DNA of 25,535 nucleotides, from the NCBI GenBank assembly GCA_023411215.1, contig JAEYOY010000087.1, positions 1 through 25,535 of the forward strand, read 5' to 3'. Positions within the stretch are counted from its first letter, which is position 1, and each line of letters opens with the position of its first letter. The notes beneath the pieces were generated by a model. The model saw nothing but the letters and a program-made list of their open reading frames with translations. It had not been told where the DNA came from and searched no databases. The position numbers and the translations under genes were made by a program. Shown here one piece after another: positions 15,455-22,345 of the stretch. Origin of the DNA: Bacillota bacterium. GTDB taxonomy: Bacteria > Bacillota > Clostridia > Lachnospirales > Lachnospiraceae.

Positions 15455-15490
15455 TTAGTATGGTAGCGAATTATCACGTTACCATACTAA
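15455..15490 (+). promoter_or_regulatory. Inverted repeat at the his transcript start
   Basis: TTAGTATGGTA (15455-15465) pairs perfectly with TACCATACTAA (15480-15490), and three more pairs extend inward (15466-15468 with 15477-15479, one G-U), leaving an 8-base loop. It begins about five bases after the predicted start. It could be an operator for a his repressor or a 5' mRNA hairpin. The bases after it (AGTACTATTT) are too poor in T for a confident terminator. Confidence 0.5.
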
Positions 15491-15587
15491 AGTACTATTT
15501 ATGACAATAAATCACTCGCAAAAATCTCCTATTGTTTCAAACCAATCAAATAATCATATTATTAGTAAGAAAGGCTAGGTGCTGATT

Positions 15588-16850
15588 ATGAAGGACAAAT
15601 TACTACATACACCTGAGGGAGTCAGAGATATATATAATTCGGAATGTGCAACAAAATTGATGTTGCAGCAACAACTCCATCATGTGCTTGAGCACCATGG
15701 CTTTCGTGATATACAGACTCCAAGCTTTGAATTTTTTGATATATTCAGTCAGGAGAGAGGAACCGTAGCCTCGAAGGACATGTATAAATTCTTTGATCGG
15801 GATGGCAATACACTGGTACTGAGACCGGACATTACTCCTTCCATAGCGCGCTGTGTGGCAAAGTATTATAAGGAGGAAAATCTTCCGATCCGATTGTGCT
15901 ATATCGGTAATACCTTTATTAATAATACCAGCTACCAGGGAAAATTGAAGGAAGCCACTCAATTAGGTGCAGAGCTAATGAATGATGACAGTATAGAAGC
16001 AGATGCGGAACTTTTAGCGATCACTGTGGAATGTCTGTTACAATCAGGGCTAAAGGAATTTCAACTGGAAATCGGTTATGCGGATTTCTTCCGTGCTCTG
16101 ATTGAAGAAGCAGGAATTGTCGATGAAGAAGAGATTACTCAGCTCCGTGTGTTGATCTCCAAGAAGAACATGTTCGGCGTTGAGGAGATCGTGATGGCAA
16201 GAATGATGAGTAAAGAGCTGAAGGAAATCTTCTTAAAGCTTCCGGAGCTCTTCGGAAATCTTGATATTCTATCCTTTGCGAAAGGGCTTACTACAAATCA
16301 ACGCGCAATTAAAGCAATTGAACGTTTGGAGAAGCTATATGATATCATGTCGGAATACGGCTATGAGAAGTACATTTCCTTTGATTTGGGAATGCTTAGT
16401 CAATATAACTATTATACTGGAATTATCTTTAAAGCCTATACCTATGGCACCGGTGATGCAGTGGTGACCGGAGGACGATATGATAAGCTTGTGGTACAGT
16501 TTGGTAAGGAGGCAACGGCAATCGGTCTGGCAATCGTAATCGACCAATTAATTCTTGCCTTATCCAGACAGAAGCTGCTTCCGGAGCTGGATGCACAGGA
16601 TACCTTAATTCTATACGAGCAAAACTATCGCAAGCAGGCGATTGCTTTGGCAAATCATTTCCGAAAGGGTGGAATTAATACTATTCTACAGAAATCGAAT
16701 GAAAGCTTTCAAGCAGAGGACTACACCGCATATGCAAAAAGAATGAACATAGGTGGCATCTTACTTCTTGATAATGAGAAGGAAATAAAAGTGTTGAATA
16801 TCGCTTCCGGAACACTACAGGCTGCACCAATGCAGGAATTCCTTCAGTAG
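15588..16850 (+). CDS. hisZ: ATP phosphoribosyltransferase regulatory subunit HisZ
   Basis: A histidyl-tRNA-synthetase-like protein with no aminoacylation role. It pairs with short HisG to form the active, histidine-sensitive first enzyme of histidine synthesis. The protein is 420 residues. The class II fold shows TPEGVRDIY at the start, LVLRPDITPSIARCVAK (motif 2 region), CYIGNTFINNTSYQGKLKEATQLGAEL, and TGGRYDKLVVQFG near motif 3. The absence of a normal HisRS anticodon domain and adjacency to a short hisG support HisZ over HisS. ATG 15588 has AGGTG six bases upstream. An in-frame GTG at 15579 would add three residues. It is the first gene after the consensus promoter, and hisG follows after 48 bases. 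Confidence 0.95.
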   Translation: MKDKLLHTPEGVRDIYNSECATKLMLQQQLHHVLEHHGFRDIQTPSFEFFDIFSQERGTVASKDMYKFFDRDGNTLVLRPDITPSIARCVAKYYKEENLPIRLCYIGNTFINNTSYQGKLKEATQLGAELMNDDSIEADAELLAITVECLLQSGLKEFQLEIGYADFFRALIEEAGIVDEEEITQLRVLISKKNMFGVEEIVMARMMSKELKEIFLKLPELFGNLDILSFAKGLTTNQRAIKAIERLEKLYDIMSEYGYEKYISFDLGMLSQYNYYTGIIFKAYTYGTGDAVVTGGRYDKLVVQFGKEATAIGLAIVIDQLILALSRQKLLPELDAQDTLILYEQNYRKQAIALANHFRKGGINTILQKSNESFQAEDYTAYAKRMNIGGILLLDNEKEIKVLNIASGTLQAAPMQEFLQ

Positions 16851-16898
16851 CAGTGCTTTATTGAAGCTGTCTTTGATAGAAGAAAGGATGGATTTTAT

Positions 16899-17546
16899 AT
16901 GAGATATATTACAATTGCACTGGCGAAGGGACGCTTGGCATTAAATACATTAGAGGTACTCGAGAAGATCGGTATCTCCTGTGAGGAGATCAAGGATAAG
17001 TCCTCTAGAAAATTAATCTTTGTCAATGAAGAGCTAAAACTTAAATTCTTCCTGGCCAAAGCCAATGATGTTCCAACCTATGTGGAATACGGTGCAGCAG
17101 ACATCGGCGTAGTAGGTAAGGACACAATACTGGAAGAAGGCCGTAAAATGTATGAGGTGGTTGACCTTGGGCTAGGAAAGTGCAGAATGTGTGTAGCCGG
17201 ACCGGCTTCCGCGAAGGAATTACTGCAGCACGGTGAGTTAATTCGGGTGGCAACCAAATATCCAACGATTGCGAAGGATTATTTTTATAATAAAAAGCAC
17301 CAGACGGTAGAAATTATAAAGCTGAATGGTTCTATTGAGCTGGCACCCATTGTCGGGTTATCTGAAGTAATCGTTGATATTGTTGAGACGGGTTCTACTC
17401 TTCGTGAGAATGGATTGGAGGTTTTGGAGGAAATCTGTAATATCTCAGCAAGAATGGTAGTTAATGAAGTCAGCATGAAGATGGAACATGAGCGCATCTC
17501 AAAGATGATCAAGGAACTGAAGGAACTGTTACAGGATAGTAAATAA
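16899..17546 (+). CDS. hisG: ATP phosphoribosyltransferase catalytic subunit, short form
   Basis: Catalyses ATP + PRPP to phosphoribosyl-ATP, the first step of histidine synthesis. The protein has 215 residues, so it is the short form that lacks the C-terminal regulatory ACT-like domain and requires HisZ, which is encoded just upstream. Recognisable segments are ITIALAKGRL, ANDVPTYVEYGAADIGVVGKD, RVATKYPTIAKDYF, and the PRPP-binding stretch DIVETGSTLRENGL. AAAGGATGG lies before ATG 16899. hisD begins 115 bases downstream. That spacer has weak pairing (17547-17553 with 17605-17611) and a small hairpin ACTGGA/TCCAGT (17586-17602), but no T run or promoter. Confidence 0.97.
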   Translation: MRYITIALAKGRLALNTLEVLEKIGISCEEIKDKSSRKLIFVNEELKLKFFLAKANDVPTYVEYGAADIGVVGKDTILEEGRKMYEVVDLGLGKCRMCVAGPASAKELLQHGELIRVATKYPTIAKDYFYNKKHQTVEIIKLNGSIELAPIVGLSEVIVDIVETGSTLRENGLEVLEEICNISARMVVNEVSMKMEHERISKMIKELKELLQDSK

Positions 17547-17611
17547 GATGATTGTTGGGCTTCCTTTTCAGGATTAACACATCTAACTGGAGAGGTTCCA
17601 GTCAAATCATC
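17547..17611 (+). other. Foldable hisG-hisD spacer
   Basis: GATGATT right after the hisG stop (17547-17553) can pair with AATCATC (17605-17611), enclosing ACTGGA (17586-17591) with TCCAGT (17597-17602). There is no T run, so it is not a clear terminator. It may be an mRNA processing or stability structure, or chance. Confidence 0.25.
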
Positions 17612-17661
17612 CATGATATTTTATATATGAATATTCTATCAAGGAAGGGACGGAATAACCG

Positions 17662-18951
17662 ATGAGAATGATCGAGCTGAATGCAGAAACAAAGAAGAAT
17701 ATATTAGAGGACTTATTGAAAAGAAGTCCCAATCAATACGAACAATATGCCGATGTGGTTGCCGATATTCTAAAGGAGGTCAGAACTCGCAAGGATCAAG
17801 CGCTATTCGAGTATACCAGACGTTTTGATAAGGCAGAGCTTAATAAGGATACCATTAAGGTAACGGAAGAAGAGATTAATGAGGCTTATGAAAAGATTGA
17901 TCCCTCTGTAGTTGACGTTATAAGGAAAGCAATTAAGAACATTGAAAGCTATCACGCCAAACAGAAGCAGTATAGCTGGTTTGATACTACGGATAACGGT
18001 ACGATCCTTGGTCAGAAGGTTACACCGATTGCGGCGGTCGGAGTCTATGTGCCCGGCGGTAAGGCTGCTTATCCGTCCTCAGTACTTATGAATGTAATTC
18101 CTGCTAAAGTAGCTGGTGTAAATAGAATCGCAATGACAACTCCACCGGATAAGTATGGTAAGGTATATCCGGGAACCTTGGTAGCTGCTAAGGAGGCTGG
18201 TGTAACAGAAATCTATAAGGTGGGTGGGGCACAGGCAATTGCAGCCCTAGCGTATGGCACGGAAAGTATTGCGAAGGTGGATAAGATTGTAGGTCCTGGC
18301 AATATCTACGTAGCTTTAGCGAAAAAAGCAGTATATGGACATGTAAGTATCGATTCCATTGCAGGACCCAGCGAGATTCTGGTTCTTGCCGATGAGACGG
18401 CCAATCCGAGATATGTGGCTGCCGATCTGTTATCTCAAGCAGAACATGATGAATTAGCCTCCTCTATCTTAATAACCACCAGCAAGGAGCTTGCCGAGGA
18501 GGTAAATAAGGAGGTAGCCAGGTTCGTTGCGGAGCTTTCTCGTAGTGAGATAATCCAAAGGTCCTTAGACAATTACGGCTATATTATGGTTGCTGATACA
18601 CTGGAGGAAGCGATTGACGCTGCTAACGAGATCGCCTCAGAGCATTTGGAGATCATGACAAAGGATGCTTTCATTGTGATGACGAAGATAAAGAATGCAG
18701 GAGCGATCTTTATCGGCGAATATTCCAGTGAGCCACTGGGAGATTATATGGCAGGTCCCAATCACATTCTACCGACCAACGGAACCGCTAAGTTCTTTTC
18801 ACCCCTTAGTGTGGATGATTTTATCAAGAAGTCAAGTATCATTTCCTACTCGAGAGAGGCATTGGAACCGATTTATAAGGATATCGTAACCTTCGCGAAT
18901 TCTGAATATCTGACCGCACATGCCAATTCCATCGCAGTCAGATTTGAATAA
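17662..18951 (+). CDS. hisD: Histidinol dehydrogenase HisD
   Basis: Zinc enzyme that oxidises histidinol twice with NAD to histidine, the last step of the pathway. It has 429 residues, the normal length. Conserved features are VGVYVPGGKAAYPSSVLMN, the glycine-rich KVGGAQAIAALAYGTE, KIVGPGNIYVALAKK and GPSEILVLADE. The zinc and catalytic segments are LLSQAEHDELAS, ASEHLEIM and MAGPNHILPTNGTAKFFSPLSV. The start MRMIELN at 17662 has an AAGGAAGGGA-type ribosome binding site, and an in-frame ATG two codons later (17668) is possible. It is the last gene before a break with a MITE-like element and a fresh promoter. Confidence 0.97.
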   Translation: MRMIELNAETKKNILEDLLKRSPNQYEQYADVVADILKEVRTRKDQALFEYTRRFDKAELNKDTIKVTEEEINEAYEKIDPSVVDVIRKAIKNIESYHAKQKQYSWFDTTDNGTILGQKVTPIAAVGVYVPGGKAAYPSSVLMNVIPAKVAGVNRIAMTTPPDKYGKVYPGTLVAAKEAGVTEIYKVGGAQAIAALAYGTESIAKVDKIVGPGNIYVALAKKAVYGHVSIDSIAGPSEILVLADETANPRYVAADLLSQAEHDELASSILITTSKELAEEVNKEVARFVAELSRSEIIQRSLDNYGYIMVADTLEEAIDAANEIASEHLEIMTKDAFIVMTKIKNAGAIFIGEYSSEPLGDYMAGPNHILPTNGTAKFFSPLSVDDFIKKSSIISYSREALEPIYKDIVTFANSEYLTAHANSIAVRFE

Positions 18952-18967
18952 TGGATAGCAACTTTTC

Positions 18968-19054
18968 AGACCCCGGCCAAAGTTAATATATGAGTTCAAC
19001 CTATACATCCAAAATCGGAGACTCTTTCGCTTCGTTGCATTGTGGCTGGGGTCT
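18968..19054. repeat. 87-base MITE-like element with 12-base terminal inverted repeats
   Basis: AGACCCCGGCCA (18968-18979) and TGGCTGGGGTCT (19043-19054) are inverted repeats with one G-U or transition difference. They enclose 63 bases containing CGGAGACTCTTTCGCTTCG. There is no coding capacity. The G/C-rich ends stand out in AT-rich surroundings. The T-rich tail expected of a + strand terminator is absent (CAACAG follows). It could be a small mobile remnant or a long-range RNA hairpin that separates hisD from hisB. No clear target-site duplication was seen. Confidence 0.5.
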
Positions 19055-19097
19055 CAACAGTAACATTTGTATTTCTTACATTAGAAAGAAAAGAAGT

Positions 19098-19125
19098 TTG
19101 ACATTTATTGCTCTTATTGTATAAT
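19098..19125 (+). promoter_or_regulatory. Sigma-A promoter of hisB
   Basis: TTGACA (19098-19103) and TATAAT (19120-19125) are separated by 16 bases. The predicted start near 19132 leaves a leader of only about 19 bases, which just includes the GGAAGG ribosome binding site. hisB-hisA can therefore be transcribed independently of hisZGD. Confidence 0.8.
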
Positions 19126-19150
19126 TATATAGAATGGAAGGATGAGAAGA

Positions 19151-19744
19151 ATGAATACCAGAAGCGCGGTGATTACTCGAAATACCAAGGAAACAGAGAT
19201 CAGTATGGAATTCATAGTAGATGGAAGCGGAAAGGCACAGATAGAGACCGGTATCGGCTTCTTTAATCATATGCTGGACAGCTTTACACGCCATGGCTTC
19301 TTTGACATGAAGCTGGCTGTAAAAGGAGATTTGTATGTTGACTCCCATCATACGATTGAGGATACCGGAATTGTACTTGGCCAGGCCATCAAGAGCGCAT
19401 TAGGAGATAAACAAGGAATTAAACGATACGGATCCTTCGTTCTTCCAATGGATGAGACCTTGGTGCTTTGTGCCATAGATCTATCCGGACGTCCTTATCT
19501 TTCTTATGATCTCATGTTTTCGTCTGATAAAGTCGGTTATATGGAAACAGAGATGGTGAAGGAGTTCTTTTATGCAATCTCTTATTCCGCCGGTATGAAT
19601 TTACATATCAAGCAGCTGAGTGGCGGTAATAACCATCACATTATTGAAGCAGCCTTTAAATCCTTTGCAAAGGCACTGGATGAGGCTTGCAGTGTAGACG
19701 CACGTATCCAGGGGGTATTATCCACCAAGGGGTCAATTGACTAA
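19151..19744 (+). CDS. hisB: Imidazoleglycerol-phosphate dehydratase HisB
   Basis: Mn-dependent dehydratase of 197 residues, the monofunctional form with no phosphatase domain. The two metal-binding repeats are visible: FFNHMLDSFTRHGFFD with DSHHTIEDTGIVLGQAI, and GGNNHHIIEAAFKSFAKAL. RYGSFVLPMDETL is also conserved. ATG 19151 is chosen because GGAAGG (19136-19141) lies nine bases upstream. The ATG at 19142 directly abuts that sequence. Downstream, hisA follows after 27 bases. The usual intervening hisH (glutaminase subunit of IGP synthase) is absent. Confidence 0.97.
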   Translation: MNTRSAVITRNTKETEISMEFIVDGSGKAQIETGIGFFNHMLDSFTRHGFFDMKLAVKGDLYVDSHHTIEDTGIVLGQAIKSALGDKQGIKRYGSFVLPMDETLVLCAIDLSGRPYLSYDLMFSSDKVGYMETEMVKEFFYAISYSAGMNLHIKQLSGGNNHHIIEAAFKSFAKALDEACSVDARIQGVLSTKGSID

Positions 19745-19771
19745 ATATTTACTAGCGAAAGGCAAAGGTGC

Positions 19772-20503
19772 ATGATGAAATTATTTCCCGCAATTGATGT
19801 CAAGAATGGGCAATGTGTAAGATTAAGACAGGGGAGTTTTCAGGATGTCTTGGTATATTCCGATGTCCCCTTAAAAATAGCAAAACAATGGGAAGCTTGT
19901 GGAGCTTCCTTTATCCATATTGTGGACCTCGACGGCGCACTGGTCGGCCATTCGGTAAATGATGAAGTAATCAAAAGCATCGTATCTGAAGTTAAGGTTC
20001 CGATACAGGTCGGTGGAGGAATTCGTACGATTAAGGATATCGAAAACAAGCTAGCCCTGGGTATTGACAGAGTGATTATTGGCACCAAAGCGGTGAAGGA
20101 CCCCGCTTTTATCAAGGAGGCCATATCTACCTTCGGTTCCAAGAGAATCGTGATCGGAATTGATGCCAAGGATGGTATGGTAGCCATCGAGGGCTGGGAG
20201 AAGGTAAGCAGCTATCAGGCGGTCTCATTGGCGATGGAGATGAAGAAGCTAGGCGTTAAGACAATCGTTTATACTGATATTTCAAAGGATGGAATGCTTC
20301 AAGGACCTAATATTGCACATACCAAAGAAATGGTGGAGGTAACCGGTCTTGATATCATTGCCTCCGGCGGTGTATCCTCCTTAAAGGATCTTGAGATGCT
20401 AGAAGAGATCAATGTATACGGCGCAATCGTTGGTAAGGCCTTATACGAGAATCGTATCGATCTTAAGAAAGCGGTGAATTTGTTTGAGATTAAGAAGTCA
20501 TGA
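19772..20503 (+). CDS. hisA: ProFAR isomerase HisA
   Basis: TIM-barrel enzyme that isomerises ProFAR to PRFAR. It has 243 residues, the normal length. Catalytic Asp lies in FPAIDVKNGQCVRL, and the phosphate-binding loops are VGGGIRTIKDIE and ASGGVSSLKDLE. The second catalytic Asp region is IGIDAKDGMVAIEGW with YTDISKDGMLQGPN. HisA is favoured over HisF because of VKNGQCVRLRQG, the WEK loop and the GMLQGPN segment. ATG 19772 with an adjacent ATG at 19775 follows AAAGG elements. hisF, which normally comes next, is missing, and the downstream gene instead carries a HisF-like domain without catalytic residues. Confidence 0.95.
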   Translation: MMKLFPAIDVKNGQCVRLRQGSFQDVLVYSDVPLKIAKQWEACGASFIHIVDLDGALVGHSVNDEVIKSIVSEVKVPIQVGGGIRTIKDIENKLALGIDRVIIGTKAVKDPAFIKEAISTFGSKRIVIGIDAKDGMVAIEGWEKVSSYQAVSLAMEMKKLGVKTIVYTDISKDGMLQGPNIAHTKEMVEVTGLDIIASGGVSSLKDLEMLEEINVYGAIVGKALYENRIDLKKAVNLFEIKKS

Positions 20504-20675
20504 TAATGATGTTAGTGGTTACGCAAAATCAGTCATACCTCTTTAACCGGATTTGCTAGAAGCATTCATATTCACACTTAGAAGGATTGTCATATATGTC
20601 AGTGATAGATTTATTTTCTTAAGAAATATAGTTATACGTTATTTGTAAGAAGATATGGAAATGTAAGAATTGTGG

Positions 20676-20704
20676 TTGAACATGGAACAATTATTATATA
20701 TAAT
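20676..20704 (+). promoter_or_regulatory. Sigma-A promoter of hisIE
   Basis: TTGAAC (20676-20681) and TATAAT (20699-20704) have a 17-base spacer, with a predicted start near 20711. The 256-base hisA-hisIE spacer otherwise contains only a small palindrome, TTTCTTAAGAAA (20615-20626). The location of hisF in other his operons corresponds to this gap. Confidence 0.75.
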
Positions 20705-20759
20705 CAAGAATTAAGTAAGCAATACGAGAAGAGGAATACTCCAGGAGGTATAAGTCCAC

Positions 20760-22028
20760 ATGTCTTATAAAAAAATCATCCCCTATATTAATGCGGAAAA
20801 TGAAATCCCCGGTAATGTATTAAAGCTTGCCGAGGAGTATTCTTATGGGGGAGCTGACGAGCTGTTAATCTACAATTACTCAAAGGATGAGAAGTCAAGA
20901 GAAGAATTTCTAGCTCTCGCCAAGGAGCTATCCAAGAAAATTGATATACCCTTTATCATCGGTTTTTACGTAGAACGGCTGGAGGACATAAAGAAAGCAA
21001 TTTATACCGGTGCTGAAGCCATCCTGACCAAGTATACACTATTAAGTAAGAAAGAGCTTTTAAGAGAGGCCTCCGATCGTTTCGGTTCCGATAAAATCAT
21101 TGTGGAATTAGACATGATGGATTATATGGAGTCAGAAGGCGATGATTTATTTCATACTCTGGCAGGCTATAAGGTGGGTAAAGTATTAGTAAAGCACGTA
21201 GCTCTCTCAGCCAATACGAAGGCGAAGATTGAAGCATCACCTCTTCCGGTGATTATCCGTGATAGCCTGATACGCAATGACATCGGTAGTCTATTAGCCA
21301 TCCAAAATGTTACCGGAGTATCGACGAATTTCTTTGAAAAGAAAGATATTATGAAAGCAAAGCTTGCGTTAAAAGCGGAGGGTATAGAGATTAATTCCTT
21401 CGAGAGCAGCTTAGACTTCTCTGAGTTCAAGCTTGATTCAAATGGGTTAATTCCCGTAGTGGTACAGGATTATCGCTCGAACGATGTACTAATGCTTGCT
21501 TATATGAACGAGGAAGCATATAATAAGACTGTTGTGACCGGACGAATGACGTATTATTCCAGAAGCCGCCAGGAATTATGGATTAAGGGTGAGACCTCCG
21601 GGCATTTCCAATATATGAAGGAATTATCCATTGATTGTGATAAAGATACTCTACTAGCCAAAGTTCTTCAGGTAGGTGTTGCCTGTCATACCGGTAGTGA
21701 GAGCTGCTTCTACACGGAACTGGTGAAGAAGGAGTTTAAGGATATTGATCCCTTCCATGTATTTAAGGATGTGTATGATGTGATTATTGATCGCAGACGG
21801 AACCCGAAGGAAGGCTCTTATACCAATTATCTGTTTGATAAGGGTATCGATAAGATCCTTAAGAAATGTGGAGAAGAAGCGACGGAGATTACGATTGCCG
21901 CCAAGAACCCCGGTGCAGATGAGCTTCGCTATGAAATTGCGGATTATTTGTATCATTTGATGGTATTAATGGTGGAATGCAATCTGGATTGGGATGATAT
22001 TACGACAGAATTAGCTCATAGAAAATAG
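20760..22028 (+). CDS. hisIE: HisF-like pseudo-domain fused to bifunctional HisI-HisE
   Basis: A 422-residue protein, twice the normal HisIE length. HisI (about 218-325) opens the PR-AMP ring: SRSRQELWIKGETSGH, DCDKDTLL, and the zinc Cys segment VACHTGSESCFY. HisE (about 334-418) hydrolyses PR-ATP: the GSYTNYLFDKGIDKILKKCGEEATE helix and YEIADYLYHLMVLM. The N-terminal 1-215 resembles HisF: KKIIPYINAEN at the CLDVK position, GGADELLIYNYS, IDIPFIIGF, then DRFGSDKIIVELD. Asn11 replaces catalytic Asp11, the GGGI phosphate loop reads IGFYVER, and no ASGGAG loop is visible. Asp118 aligns with the second HisF Asp. A normal HisF role is therefore unlikely. AGGAGG precedes ATG 20760. The stop codon lies in the first stem of repeat cluster 3. 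Confidence 0.93.
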   Translation: MSYKKIIPYINAENEIPGNVLKLAEEYSYGGADELLIYNYSKDEKSREEFLALAKELSKKIDIPFIIGFYVERLEDIKKAIYTGAEAILTKYTLLSKKELLREASDRFGSDKIIVELDMMDYMESEGDDLFHTLAGYKVGKVLVKHVALSANTKAKIEASPLPVIIRDSLIRNDIGSLLAIQNVTGVSTNFFEKKDIMKAKLALKAEGIEINSFESSLDFSEFKLDSNGLIPVVVQDYRSNDVLMLAYMNEEAYNKTVVTGRMTYYSRSRQELWIKGETSGHFQYMKELSIDCDKDTLLAKVLQVGVACHTGSESCFYTELVKKEFKDIDPFHVFKDVYDVIIDRRRNPKEGSYTNYLFDKGIDKILKKCGEEATEITIAAKNPGADELRYEIADYLYHLMVLMVECNLDWDDITTELAHRK

Positions 22029-22297
22029 TACGAATTATTAAAAGCATAATTCGTACTTCCAAGTTTATGCCTGCGTCTTCCTCGGCACAAACTAACTCAA
22101 TGGGCAGGCATGTATAGATAGGGTGAATAAAGGATTTTATAAAACATAAAATCCTTGGGAAGAACTACGAAGTTCGTCCATTGGAACGAACTCCTTGTTC
22201 TTCCGGGATTTGCGCAAGTGTTTTACCAAAGTATAAACCATCTCGCATACGAGACGTTGCGTACTCGGCACAAACTAACTCAAATGGTAGGCAATAA
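22027..22297 (+). repeat. Composite multi-hairpin intergenic repeat, cluster 3 (hisIE-alaS)
   Basis: This fills most of the 317-base gap. The first stem overlaps the stop codon: AGTACGAATTAT (22027-22038) with ATAATTCGTACT (22045-22056 region). Module A (22063-22111) matches cluster 1 at nearly every base. Next is AAGGATTTTAT (22130-22140) with ATAAAATCCTT (22146-22156). Module B (22157-22207) has outer arms GGAAGAA and TTCTTCC and inner arms AGTTCGT (22171-22177) and ACGAACT (22186-22192), which differ from cluster 1 but still pair. A second, variable module A (22211-22292) contains TGCGCAA/TTGCGTA and TCTCG/CGAGA stems and ends in the same GGCACAAACTAACTCAAA tail. No T-box was recognised. 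Confidence 0.8.
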
Positions 22298-22345
22298 TAA
22301 GTTGAATAATAAATGCAATTTTTATAACATAGGAGGCAAATTAAC

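Noticed and set aside
15501..15578. A 25-codon open frame in the hisZ leader with two His codons
   Set aside because: It has no ribosome binding site, the His codons are far apart, and no terminator/antiterminator pair follows, so a histidine attenuation peptide is not supported.
15588..16850. Histidyl-tRNA synthetase (hisS)
   Set aside because: The HisRS-like fold lacks the expected anticodon-binding domain and the gene sits directly before short-form hisG, so HisZ fits better.
22029..22345. T-box riboswitch before alaS
   Set aside because: Expected from Firmicutes practice, but no TGGNACCGCG-type sequence or T-run terminator was found. The gap is explained by repeat modules.
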